This document shows positions 27,941 through 36,283 of a DNA stretch of 64,000 bases, piece by piece. The notes under the pieces are model-generated. The model did no database searches, was not told the origin of the DNA, and worked only from the letters and a program-made list of their open reading frames with translations. The stretch spans positions 95,655 to 159,654 of the forward strand of contig NZ_JACTVA010000006.1 of NCBI RefSeq assembly GCF_014490485.1, written 5' to 3'. Origin of the DNA: Teichococcus aerophilus. GTDB taxonomy: Bacteria > Pseudomonadota > Alphaproteobacteria > Acetobacterales > Acetobacteraceae. Position 1 is the stretch's first letter. Each line of letters opens with the position of its first letter. Both the position numbers and the translations under genes were made by a program.

Positions 27941-28180
27941 CGCGCCGGCTGAATGTCGATCGGTCCCGGCATGCAGGCTGCCCCAGGATCAGGCCGCATC
28001 GGAGGACGTCACCGGTGTGGAACCGACCTCCGGTCCGGCGCATGATTCATGTCTTCGGTTGATTTAACTGCGACGATCACGCTCACGCCGGGTGCGAGAA
28101 GGGCGGCCTGATCAGCTGGTGGCGTAAACCCGGCCGTGGCGCCGGGCGTTCCAGGTGCAAGCCACCAAGGGACATGCACC

Positions 28181-28597
28181 ATGAGCCAGATGAGCCTCTC
28201 CGATCTGTCGGAAAAGATGCGCCAGATCGACATCGCCATGCTCTCCACCCACGCCGAGGATGGCTCGATCGCCAGCCGGCCGATGAGCAACAATGGCGAG
28301 GTCGAGTATGACGGCCGCTCCTACTACTTCACCTGGGAGCAGTCCCACATGGTGGGCGAGATCAAGCGCGACCCCAAGGTCTCCCTCACCTTCCAGGGTC
28401 CCAAGGCCTTCGCCGTGGCGGTGGAAGGCAAGGCGGAGCTGGTGCGCGACAAGGCGCGCTTCCAGGAACACTGGACGCCGGACCTGGACCGTTGGTTCGA
28501 GAAGGGGATCGACACGCCGGGCGTGGTGATGATCGAGGTCGGCGCAACCCGCATCCACTACTGGAACGGCGAGGAGGACGGCGAAATCACGCTGTAA
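28181..28597 (+). CDS. Pyridoxamine 5'-phosphate oxidase-family protein (general stress protein 26-like)
   Basis: 138-residue split-barrel flavin/PLP-binding-type protein. MLSTHAEDGSIASRPMSNNGEVEYDGRSYYFTWEQSHMVGEIKRDPKVSLTF is the pattern of the small PNPOx-like stress proteins (YdaG/GSP26 type): the R-P-M strand and the K-x-x-E/D-I turn contact flavin in homologues. It is too short and lacks the C-terminal dimer region of true PdxH. AAGGGA lies seven bases before the ATG. Precise reaction unknown; probably a redox or FMN-binding stress protein. Flanked by NPE copies h and i. Confidence 0.85.
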   Translation: MSQMSLSDLSEKMRQIDIAMLSTHAEDGSIASRPMSNNGEVEYDGRSYYFTWEQSHMVGEIKRDPKVSLTFQGPKAFAVAVEGKAELVRDKARFQEHWTPDLDRWFEKGIDTPGVVMIEVGATRIHYWNGEEDGEITL

Positions 28598-28640
28598 ACT
28601 GAAGGCCAGGGCCGATCGACATTCGGCTCAGGGGGAGAGG

Positions 28641-29005
28641 GAAGGCCAGGGGAAAGAATTCTCCTGCGTAAATGTAGACGTTTACGCCATCTCTTTTCTG
28701 TCAGCTGGCGTGGAACTCAGGACCAGCAGATGCGGCCTTGGGAAAAATCACGGGCCATCTGGACTGAACCAGCAGCCTCCGGCGTCACCCTGCTCTGGGC
28801 CTGGAAAAGCTGACACCGCCACATCCGCGCCCGAAAGACTCGCAGAAAAAAGAAGGGGTCCGGGGAATTCCTTCCCCGGCCTTCCTGTCCAAGCCCGGAT
28901 GTCGATCCGGCCCAGGAGAACGGGGGAGCCTGCCAAAGACGGCGGAACTCCCCTCTCTCGAGAAAAGAAGATGGGGCCTGGGGGAATTCCTTCCCCCAGC
29001 CTTCC
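28641..29005 (+). repeat. NPE copy i, compound with three arms and a 22-bp near-palindrome
   Basis: Left arm 28641-28700 has tip GGGGAAAGAATTCTCCT followed by a 22-bp imperfect palindrome (28666-28687) differing at two positions from that of copy g. The core contains GGGCCATCTGGACTGAACC. The right arm ends at 28886, and an extra right-type arm (about 28958-29005, AGAAAAGAAGATGGGGCCTG...) abuts the end of the minus-strand permease gene. Convergent junction. Confidence 0.8.
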
Positions 29006-29011
29006 CTTTCT

Positions 29012-29872
29012 TCAGTCCGCCACGCGGCGCCGCCGCAGCAGCAGGCTGGAGGCCATGGTCAGCAGCAGCGTCGCCGTCATCAGGATGAAGGCGATGGCGC
29101 CGCCAAAGGGCCAATTATTCTGCTCGACGAACTGGCCATAGACCAGCGGCCCCATGGTCTGGAAGCGCGGGCCGCCGATCAGCACCGGCGTCGCGTAGGC
29201 GTTCATCCCCAGGATGAAAGTGAGGATGCAGCCGGCGACGATGCCGGGTGCCGCCAGCGGCACCAGCACGCGGCCGATCATCCGCCAGGGTGGCGCGCCC
29301 AGGTTGAAGGCCGCTTCCTCCACCGAGCGGTCGATGCCCTCGATCACGCTTTGCAGGCTCAGCACCATGAAGGGCAGGTTGACCGCGGTGATGCCGATGA
29401 TCACCGCCGTCTCCGTGAACATGATGTCGAGCGGCGTGGCGATGACGCCGAGCCCCATGAGGGAGGCGTTCACCACCCCCTTGGCGCCGAAGGCCACCAT
29501 CCAACCCGCCGCCCGCACCGCGTTGCCGACGAACAGCGGCAGCACGACGCCGATCAGCAGCAGGTTCTTGTACCGGCTGCGGGTGCGGGCCAGCACGTAG
29601 GCCAGCGGGAAGCCGACGAACAGGCAGATCACCGTCACCAGCAAGGCGATGCGGAAGGTGCGCCACAGCACGGCGGTGTAGAACGGATCGGTGAAGAACT
29701 TGACGTAGTTCTCCAGCGTCAGCGCATCCACCATGAACTGCCCGGGCACGAAGGCGTTCAGGCTGTAGCGGAACAGCAGGGCCAGCGGCACCAGCAGCGT
29801 CAGCACCACGAAGATGGTGGCCGGCGTCACCAGCCCGGCGGCGGTGCCATGGCCCTGCGTTCCCAGGCTCAT
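29012..29872 (-). CDS. ABC transporter permease, PotB-type (spermidine/putrescine-like)
   Basis: 286-residue inner-membrane permease with about six helices and the EAA loop VEEAAFNLGAPPWRMIGRVLVPLAAPGIVAG (about 190-220) that docks on the ATPase. It belongs to the polyamine/iron/thiosulfate-type permease family. The start ATG at 29872 overlaps the stop of the binding-protein gene by four bases (ATGA). It is last gene of the twelve-gene operon starting at 39657 and is followed at once by NPE copy i, which probably terminates the transcript. Confidence 0.9.
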   Translation of the reverse strand: MSLGTQGHGTAAGLVTPATIFVVLTLLVPLALLFRYSLNAFVPGQFMVDALTLENYVKFFTDPFYTAVLWRTFRIALLVTVICLFVGFPLAYVLARTRSRYKNLLLIGVVLPLFVGNAVRAAGWMVAFGAKGVVNASLMGLGVIATPLDIMFTETAVIIGITAVNLPFMVLSLQSVIEGIDRSVEEAAFNLGAPPWRMIGRVLVPLAAPGIVAGCILTFILGMNAYATPVLIGGPRFQTMGPLVYGQFVEQNNWPFGGAIAFILMTATLLLTMASSLLLRRRRVAD

Positions 29873-30906
29873 GCCTTGAAGACCTTGTCCCACCACTCCT
29901 TCATCGCCGCGTTTTCACGGGCGAGGTAGGCGTAGTCCAGGTCCACCAGCCGCTTCTGCTCGGTCTCCGAGAAGCCGATGCGGTCATGCAGGGCGGCTTC
30001 CACCGTGGCGTTGGTCACGGTCGGGTTGAAGCCCATGTCGATGGCGAAGGCGTCCTGCGCGGACTTCTCCAGCATCGCGTCCATGTAGGCGTAGGCACCG
30101 GCCTTGTTGGGCGCGTTCTTCTGGATGAGGAAGCCGGTGACATACATCGGGATGCCTTCCGACGGCGCCACCATCTGCAGCGGGATGCCGGCATTCTGCC
30201 ACTGCACGCCGCGCGCCTTCCACATCATGCCGAGGGCGATCTCCTCGGTCTTCATTGCCTGGGCGAAGGCCTCGTTGGTCGGGTAGAGGCGCGCGCCGGC
30301 CTTCTTGGCTTCCAGCAGCAGCGGCTTGCCCTTCTCGATATCCGCCACGCCGCCGCCGGCCGCCAGCGCCGCCGCCACCATCACGGTCTGGTACTGGATG
30401 TCGATGAAGCCGATCTTGCTGCCGTGCTTCGGGTCGATCGCATCGCGGAAGCTGACGGGCGCTTCCACCAGCTTCGGGTTGTACATGACAACCTTGCCCG
30501 AATAGATGTGGCCGATGCCGTATTTGTAGCGCATCGACGGAATGATGTTCGCGGCGTTGGTCAGCTTGGAATAGTCGATCTCCTCCGCCGCACCGGCCTC
30601 GCCGATCTCGTAGATATTGGCGGCGGAGAAGCCCTGGATATCCACGGTGCCGCGCGGCAGCCGGCGCTCGGCCAGCACCTTGGCGCGGCGCGGGGCGTCC
30701 GAGGCCTGGTCCTGCACCACTTCCCAGCCCTTCGGCTTCAGGATCGGTTCCTCGATGTTCTTGGTCAGCAGGCGGGCATAGTCGCCGCCCCAGGTGCCGA
30801 CGACGACGCGGCCGGCGGCCAGCGCGGGGCGGGAGAGCATGGGCAGCGCGGCAGCGGCGCCGAGGCCGAGCAGGGCCGCGCGGCGGGAGACGGGGAAGGC
30901 GCTCAT
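29869..30906 (-). CDS. ABC transporter substrate-binding protein, PotD-type
   Basis: 345-residue periplasmic binding protein with a twin-arginine-like signal (SRRAALLGLGAAAALPM...ALA). The mature protein starts GRVVVGTWGGDYARLLTKN, typical of the PotD/spermidine-putrescine and related opine/amino-compound binding group, and ends with WWDKVFKA. GGAG lies nine bases before ATG 30906. It works with the two permeases and the ATPase of the same operon. The ligand is not readable; an amide or amino compound processed by the amidohydrolase of the operon is a reasonable guess. Confidence 0.88.
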   Translation of the reverse strand: MSAFPVSRRAALLGLGAAAALPMLSRPALAAGRVVVGTWGGDYARLLTKNIEEPILKPKGWEVVQDQASDAPRRAKVLAERRLPRGTVDIQGFSAANIYEIGEAGAAEEIDYSKLTNAANIIPSMRYKYGIGHIYSGKVVMYNPKLVEAPVSFRDAIDPKHGSKIGFIDIQYQTVMVAAALAAGGGVADIEKGKPLLLEAKKAGARLYPTNEAFAQAMKTEEIALGMMWKARGVQWQNAGIPLQMVAPSEGIPMYVTGFLIQKNAPNKAGAYAYMDAMLEKSAQDAFAIDMGFNPTVTNATVEAALHDRIGFSETEQKRLVDLDYAYLARENAAMKEWWDKVFKA

Positions 30907-30934
30907 GATGGGCAACTCCGCTGTGGGGGGTTCG

Positions 30935-31987
30935 TCAGGCAGCTTCGGAAAAGACCATGCCGGCGGCACGCGGCCAGCCGATGGTCACGCTCTCGCCCAG
31001 GCCGGCGGCGGGGGTGCCGCCCCGGTTGGGCATGTGCAAAACGACGCGCTCGGTGGGGGAGAGCCGCACATGCAGCTCCAGCACCGGGCCGAGATAGGAG
31101 GTGAACTCCACCGTGCCGGAGAGGCTGTTATCCTCCGCCCCCGGATGCAGGTGGATGGCTTCCGGCCGCACGGCCATGACGGCGGGGCCGGAGCGCGCGG
31201 CGGGGTCGCAGGCCAGGCGCAGGCCGCCCTCGGTCTGGAACACGCCGGGCTCGGCCACGCGGCCCTGCAGGAAGGTGCTGCGGCCGACGAAGCCGGCGAC
31301 GAAGCGGTCGGCCGGGCGTTCATACAAATCCTGCTGGCTGCCCACCTGGCGGATGGCGCCCTCGGCCATCACCACCAGCCGGTCGGCCATGGTCAGCGCT
31401 TCTTCCTGGTCGTGCGTCACCATCACCGCCGTCAGGCCCAGCTGCTTCTGCAACTGGCGGATCTCCACCCGCACCTCCTCCCGCAACTTGGCGTCGAGGT
31501 TGGAGAGCGGCTCATCCAGCAGCAGCACGTCCGGGCGGATGGCCAGCGCGCGGGCCAGCGCCACGCGCTGCTGCTGGCCACCGGAGAGCTGCCGTGGCAG
31601 CCGGGCGGCGTACTGGGAGAGGCGGACGAGGCCGAGCGCGGCCAGCGCGCGCTGCTCGCGCTCCGGCTTCGGCACCTTCCGCATCTCCAGCCCGAAGGCG
31701 ACATTCTCCGCCACGCTCATATGCGGGAACAGCGCGTAGTTCTGGAACACCATGCCGGTGTTGCGGCGCCAGGGCGGGCGGTGGGTGATGTCCTCGCCCC
31801 CCAGCGTCACCCGGCCGGCGCTGGGGTCGACGAAGCCGGCCACCATGCGCAGCGTCGTCGTCTTGCCGCAGCCGGAGGGGCCGAGCAGCACGAGGAATTC
31901 GCCGTCCGGCACATCCAGGCTGACGTCGCGCACCGTGGTGACGGCGCCATAGGTCTTGGAAAGGCCGCTGAGTTCGAGCCGTGCCAT
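30935..31987 (-). CDS. ABC transporter ATP-binding protein, PotA-type
   Basis: 350-residue ATPase. Walker A is GPSGCGKTT (about 37-45), the Q-loop is FQNYALF, the signature LSGGQQQR, Walker B LLLDEPLSNLD and the switch VTHDQEEA. A C-terminal TOBE domain (about 240-345) is characteristic of the PotA/UgpC/FbpC importers. It energises the Pot-type transporter encoded around it: one permease upstream, binding protein and second permease downstream. Spacings are 4 bases to the upstream permease gene and 28 to the binding-protein gene. Confidence 0.93.
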   Translation of the reverse strand: MARLELSGLSKTYGAVTTVRDVSLDVPDGEFLVLLGPSGCGKTTTLRMVAGFVDPSAGRVTLGGEDITHRPPWRRNTGMVFQNYALFPHMSVAENVAFGLEMRKVPKPEREQRALAALGLVRLSQYAARLPRQLSGGQQQRVALARALAIRPDVLLLDEPLSNLDAKLREEVRVEIRQLQKQLGLTAVMVTHDQEEALTMADRLVVMAEGAIRQVGSQQDLYERPADRFVAGFVGRSTFLQGRVAEPGVFQTEGGLRLACDPAARSGPAVMAVRPEAIHLHPGAEDNSLSGTVEFTSYLGPVLELHVRLSPTERVVLHMPNRGGTPAAGLGESVTIGWPRAAGMVFSEAA

Positions 31988-31991
31988 GGCG

Positions 31992-32798
31992 TCACACCAC
32001 CTGAGAAAGTTTGACGAAGCGGTCCGTCACCAGCATCGCGATGCCGATCACCAGGATCTGCAGCAGCGACACGGCGGCGACGGTGGGGTCGATCTTCCAC
32101 GCCAGGTACTGGAGGATGGCGATGGGCAGCGTGGTCTGCCCCGGCCCCACCAGAAACAGGCTGGCCTCCAGATTGCCGAAGGAGGTGACGAAGCCGAACA
32201 GCGCGCCCGCGACCAGCCCGGGCCGGATGGCCGGCAGGGTGATGCGGCGGAACGTGGTCAGCGGCGTGGCGCCGAGGTTGCGCGCCGCTTCCTCGATCGT
32301 CGGGTTCAGCGTGCCCAGGCTGGCGGTGATCAGCCGCACCGCCCAGGGAATGACCACCAGCGTATGCGCGATGACGAGGCCGATGGTGGAGCCGAGCAGC
32401 GGCCACTCCGTCGCCATCTCCAGCTCCAGCTCACCGACATAGAAGGCGGCGCCGAGCACGACGCCCGGCACCACCAGCGGCAGCAGCAGCAGCGTGTTCA
32501 GTACGCCGCGCAGCGGCAGCCGGCTGCGCACCAGCGCCATGCTCGCCGGCACCGCCAGCAGCAGGCCGATGGCGGTGGCGGCGATGCTCACCTGCAGGCT
32601 GAGCAGGAAGCCGGAGGTAAAGGCACGGTTGCCGGGAATCTCGGCGAACCACTTCAGCGAATAGCCTTCGGGCGGGAAGGAGGGGATCTCCTGCCGGAAG
32701 AAGGCCAGCCACATCACCAGCAGCAGCGGCAGCAGGATGAATCCCAGCCCCAGCCCGGCGGCTCCGTTCAACGCCCAGCGTCGCAGGTGGCGCGGCAT
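31992..32798 (-). CDS. ABC transporter permease, PotC-type
   Basis: 268-residue permease with six membrane helices. The EAA loop is IEEAARNLGATPLTTFRRITLPAIRPGLVAG. Order and similarity to PotC make it the second membrane subunit beside the PotB-type protein at the operon end. Its ATG shares one base with the stop of the amidohydrolase gene (TGATG), so uptake and hydrolysis genes are translationally coupled. Confidence 0.9.
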   Translation of the reverse strand: MPRHLRRWALNGAAGLGLGFILLPLLLVMWLAFFRQEIPSFPPEGYSLKWFAEIPGNRAFTSGFLLSLQVSIAATAIGLLLAVPASMALVRSRLPLRGVLNTLLLLPLVVPGVVLGAAFYVGELELEMATEWPLLGSTIGLVIAHTLVVIPWAVRLITASLGTLNPTIEEAARNLGATPLTTFRRITLPAIRPGLVAGALFGFVTSFGNLEASLFLVGPGQTTLPIAILQYLAWKIDPTVAAVSLLQILVIGIAMLVTDRFVKLSQVV

Positions 32799-34024
32799 CA
32801 GCCCCCCTTCACCAGGGCGCCGCCCTTGATGATGATGGGCATGTGCGCGCCCTGGCGCGTCAGCAGCGCGAGGTCCTGCAACGGGTCGCCATCCACCACG
32901 ACGAAATCGGCGAAGGCGCCGGGCGCCACCACGCCGAGCTTGCCTTCCATGCGGCAGAGCTTCGCCGCGATATGGGTGGCGGAGGCGATGACGAGTTGCG
33001 CCGGCAGCACGCGGCCACGGATGACGAATTCCTCCGATTGGTGCCGGTGCATCTCGCCGAGCAGGTCGGAGCCATAGGCCATCGGCAGGCCGGCGGCCTG
33101 CATGCGGGCGATGGAGTCCATCCCCGCCAGCCGCACGTTGTCCACCTTGGCGACGGCTTCCGGCCCGATGCCCAGCGCCTCGCCCTCCGAGGAGAGCTTG
33201 TCGTAGGTCACCAGCGTCGGCACCGCGATGGCGCCCTGCTCCGCCGCGAAGCGCGCCGTCTCCTCCGTGATCAGGTTGCAGTGCTCGAGGGAGTGGACGC
33301 CGCATTCCACCGCGCGGCGGATGCCGTCATCGGTATAGAGATGCGCGGAGACATAGGTGCCGGCGTTGCGCGCCTCCTCCACCGCCGCCTCGATCTCCTC
33401 CCGCGAGAAGCCGAGGAAGTCGATCGGGTCGGTGGGGGAGGCCACGCCGCCATTGGCCATGATCTTGATAAAGCGCGCGCCGCCCTTGATTTCTTCCCGT
33501 GCCGCGCGGCGCACTTCCGCCACGCCATCGGCCAGCCGGCCCAGCGCGCCGAGGCGATGGCTGAAGCGCGGCGTGGAATTGTCGAACGGCCCGCGGAAGT
33601 CGCAATGCCCGCCGGACTGGCTCAGCGCCTTGCCGGAGATGACGAGGCGCGGGCCGGTGACGAAGCCCTGCTCGCTGGCCAGCACCTGGCCGTGGTCGGC
33701 GCCGCCGACGTCGCGCACCGTGGTGAAGCCGCGCAGCAGCATCTCGTGCTGCAGGCGCATGGAGCGCGCCATGATCAGCGAATCCGGCAGCGTTGCGTTG
33801 CGGCCGAGGCTGGCCTCCACGGCGACGATGTGCACATGCGCGTCGATCAGCCCCGGCATCAGCGTCTTGCCGGCGAGGTCGATGACGGTGGCGCCCTGCG
33901 GCGCGCGGGCATTGGCGCCGACTTCGCGGATGGTGCCGTTCTCGACCACCACGCCCTGGGGCGCGGTGGGCTCGGGCGCGGTGCCGTCGACGATACGGGC
34001 GTTGGCGAGGAACATCGTGGTCAT
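32798..34024 (-). CDS. Metal-dependent amidohydrolase (imidazolonepropionase/prolidase-like)
   Basis: 408-residue amidohydrolase-superfamily enzyme. The metal motif D-A-H63-V-H65, the probable carboxylated lysine in RFIKIMANGGV, later histidines in SAHLYTDDG and HSLEHCNL, and the catalytic Asp in AYGSDLLG define a binuclear subtype I enzyme such as Xaa-Pro dipeptidase/imidazolonepropionase-like hydrolases. It is cytoplasmic and embedded between two importers in one operon, so it probably hydrolyses an imported amide, lactam or dipeptide. The exact bond is unknown. The ATG at 34024 lies 16 bases after the GAF gene stop. Confidence 0.88.
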   Translation of the reverse strand: MTTMFLANARIVDGTAPEPTAPQGVVVENGTIREVGANARAPQGATVIDLAGKTLMPGLIDAHVHIVAVEASLGRNATLPDSLIMARSMRLQHEMLLRGFTTVRDVGGADHGQVLASEQGFVTGPRLVISGKALSQSGGHCDFRGPFDNSTPRFSHRLGALGRLADGVAEVRRAAREEIKGGARFIKIMANGGVASPTDPIDFLGFSREEIEAAVEEARNAGTYVSAHLYTDDGIRRAVECGVHSLEHCNLITEETARFAAEQGAIAVPTLVTYDKLSSEGEALGIGPEAVAKVDNVRLAGMDSIARMQAAGLPMAYGSDLLGEMHRHQSEEFVIRGRVLPAQLVIASATHIAAKLCRMEGKLGVVAPGAFADFVVVDGDPLQDLALLTRQGAHMPIIIKGGALVKGG

Positions 34025-34040
34025 GGCGATTGTTTCTTCT

Positions 34041-34511
34041 TCAGCTGCGGGCACGGCGGGCTTCGACGAAGGCGGGCACCAGCAGGGGCGCCAGCGGTAG
34101 CACCTTGGCGAGGGCCGCCTCGTCATAGGCGTGCTCGGCATCCAGCAGGTTGCAGGTGCCGATGGTCTGGCCGTCGTAGCGGACGGGCAGGTTGATGACG
34201 GAGCCGAGCCCCATGCTCTCGATCAGCGCATGGTCGGGGAAGGCCCAGCGGATACCGGCGACGTCGCGGCCCAGATAGGGCTGGCCGCCGGCCAGCACAT
34301 GCGTTCCCCAGGGCGTCTCGGTCATCTGCTTGCGGCCGCTGGTCGGGTATTCGGCCGGGTGGCTGGACCAGACGCGGGCGACGTCGGTGCCGTCCACGTA
34401 GAGCAGGGTGAACAGCCGGTGGCCGACCAGCCGCCGCGTCTCCTCCTGCAGGGCGCGGTAGAGGGTCTCGGGCTGGCCGGGTTCGGCCAGCAGGGGGAGG
34501 AGCTCGGTCAT
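34041..34511 (-). CDS. GAF-domain protein
   Basis: 156 residues forming a single GAF domain: an N-terminal helix (ETLYRALQEETRRLVGHRLFTLLYVDG), central strands, and the late motif GLGSVINLPVRYDGQTIGTCNLLDAEHAYDE. No output domain is attached. GAF folds bind small ligands or act as small enzymes or regulators. Its ATG overlaps the LivM-type gene stop by four bases (ATGA), so it is produced with the transporter and may sense or bind the transported compound. Role inferred from context only. Confidence 0.82.
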   Translation of the reverse strand: MTELLPLLAEPGQPETLYRALQEETRRLVGHRLFTLLYVDGTDVARVWSSHPAEYPTSGRKQMTETPWGTHVLAGGQPYLGRDVAGIRWAFPDHALIESMGLGSVINLPVRYDGQTIGTCNLLDAEHAYDEAALAKVLPLAPLLVPAFVEARRARS

Positions 34512-35413
34512 GCGGATACCTTCGGCGCGGCGGGGATGCGTTCGGGCAGCACGCCGCGTGGGCGGAGATGCAGCACCAGCAACAGGGAAAGCCCGACCAG
34601 CGCCTCGCGCAGCGCCGCTACCTGCACCGGCTCGATGCCCGGCACCTCGGCGGCCAGAAAGCGCGTGCCTTCCAGGAAGGCCACCACCGCATAGGCGCCC
34701 AGCACCGCGCCCAGCGGCCGGCCGAGGCCGCCGGCGGTGACGGCGAGGAAGATGTAGATGGTGATCAGCGGCTGGAAGTGGTCGGGCGAGATGTAGGACT
34801 GGTAGTGGGCGTAGAGCGCGCCCGCCAGCGCCGCGATGGCGGCGGAGAGCGCGAAGGCCTGCAGCTTCAGCCGCAGCACCGGCTTGCCGGCGAAGGCGGC
34901 CAGCTCCTGGTCCTCCCGCACCGCGCGCAGGGCGCGGCCGAAGGGGCCGGCATCCAGCCGCCGCAGCAACAGCGCCACCAGCAGCACGACCAGGCTGACG
35001 CCGATGCACCAGGCCCAGTTGAAGCCGGCGGTGCCGAGCGCCGCCTTGCCGGGGGCGGCGATGCCGGAAAGCCCGTCCGCGCCGTTGGTCAGCCAGCGCT
35101 CGTTCAGCGCCACCAGCCGCACCACCTCGCCAAAGCCCAGCGTGACGATGGCCAGGTAGTCGTCGCGCAGCCGCAGCGTCATGCCGGTGACCATCAGGCC
35201 TGCCAGCACGCCCGCCAGCATGGCGATGCCGAGGCCGAGCGCGACGGGCAGCCCGGCGCCGGTGGCCAGCGCCGTGGCATAGGCACCGATGCCGAAGAAG
35301 CCGGCGAGGCCGAGATTGACCAGCCCGGCGCTGCCCCAAGCGAGGTTCAGCGCCAGCGCCAGCAGCGCATAGACGCCGCCGATGGTGATGGAGAAGAGAA
35401 GGTAGGAGAGCAT
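34508..35413 (-). CDS. Branched-chain amino acid-type ABC permease, LivM-like
   Basis: 301-residue hydrophobic permease. LLFSITIGGVYALLALALNLAWGSAGLVNLGLAGFFGIGAY is the LivM N-terminal signature, and LRAVREDQELAAFAGKPVLRLKLQAFALSAAIAALAGALYAHY is its conserved coupling region. It forms the membrane channel together with the LivH-like protein. One-base overlap with the LivH-like stop (TGATG) and four-base overlap with the GAF gene start. Confidence 0.93.
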   Translation of the reverse strand: MLSYLLFSITIGGVYALLALALNLAWGSAGLVNLGLAGFFGIGAYATALATGAGLPVALGLGIAMLAGVLAGLMVTGMTLRLRDDYLAIVTLGFGEVVRLVALNERWLTNGADGLSGIAAPGKAALGTAGFNWAWCIGVSLVVLLVALLLRRLDAGPFGRALRAVREDQELAAFAGKPVLRLKLQAFALSAAIAALAGALYAHYQSYISPDHFQPLITIYIFLAVTAGGLGRPLGAVLGAYAVVAFLEGTRFLAAEVPGIEPVQVAALREALVGLSLLLVLHLRPRGVLPERIPAAPKVSA

Positions 35414-36276
35414 CAGGCCGCCCTCTCGCCCAGCAGGCCACGCGGCCGGAAGGTCAGGATCAGCAGGATGGCGACGAAGCCCACCGCCGTGCGGTAGGTG
35501 GCCGGCACCACCAGCAGGGACAGCTCTTCCGCCAGCCCCAGCGCCAGGGCCCCGACGACGGCGCCAGGGATGGAGCCGAGGCCGCCCAGCACCGCCGCCG
35601 CGAAGACGGAGAGCAGGACGCGGTAGCCGGTCATGGGGTCGATCGAGGTATCCAGGCCCAGCAGCACGCCGCCCGCGCCCGCCAGCCCGGCGCCGAGCAT
35701 GACGGCGATGGCGGCGATGCGCGACGGGTCGATGCCCTTCAGCCGCGCCAGGTCCGGGTTGTCGGCCACCGCGCGCATGGCGCGGCCGAAGCGGGTGAAC
35801 ATCAGGAAGCCGAACACCGCCCCCACCACCACGACGGCCAGCAGCAGGTTCCACAGCTGCTGCACGCCGATGAAGATGCCGCCCAGGATCAGGTCCGGGC
35901 GGATCGGCAGGTCGAAGCCGCGCAGGTCGTTGCCGAAGAAGAAGCGCAGCACGTTCTCCAGCACCAGGTTGACGGCGATGGAGGCGATGGCGACGGTCAG
36001 CGCGCCGGAAGGCATCAGCCGCCGCAGCAGCCCCTGCTCGCACACCAGGCCGGTGAGGCCGCCCGCCACGAAGGCCGCCAGCAGGGCCAGCGGCGCGCCG
36101 AAGCCGAAGCGGGTGTTCACCCACCAGCCGGCGAAGGCGCCGACCGAGACATAACCGGCGATGGCGAAGCTCGGGTAGCGCAGGATGGCGAAGATGGCGG
36201 TGAAGCCCACCGCCGGCACCGCGATCAGCGAGCCGGAGAGGAGTCCGTTCACCAGGGCCTGGAGGAGGGCTTCCAT
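35413..36276 (-). CDS. Branched-chain amino acid-type ABC permease, LivH-like
   Basis: 287-residue permease with the LivH pattern: VNGLLSGSLIAVPAVGFTAIFAILRYPSFAIAGY at the N-terminus and the coupling loop MRAVADNPDLARLKGIDPSRIAAIA. The ATG lies seven bases after the binding-protein gene stop. It completes the Liv-type importer with the proteins encoded at 34508, 36284, 37539 and 38264. Confidence 0.93.
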   Translation of the reverse strand: MEALLQALVNGLLSGSLIAVPAVGFTAIFAILRYPSFAIAGYVSVGAFAGWWVNTRFGFGAPLALLAAFVAGGLTGLVCEQGLLRRLMPSGALTVAIASIAVNLVLENVLRFFFGNDLRGFDLPIRPDLILGGIFIGVQQLWNLLLAVVVVGAVFGFLMFTRFGRAMRAVADNPDLARLKGIDPSRIAAIAVMLGAGLAGAGGVLLGLDTSIDPMTGYRVLLSVFAAAVLGGLGSIPGAVVGALALGLAEELSLLVVPATYRTAVGFVAILLILTFRPRGLLGERAA

Positions 36277-36283
36277 CGCCGGC

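Noticed and set aside
27941..28180. tRNA or small RNA gene
   Set aside because: No cloverleaf, acceptor/TPsiC signature or terminator of its own could be found.
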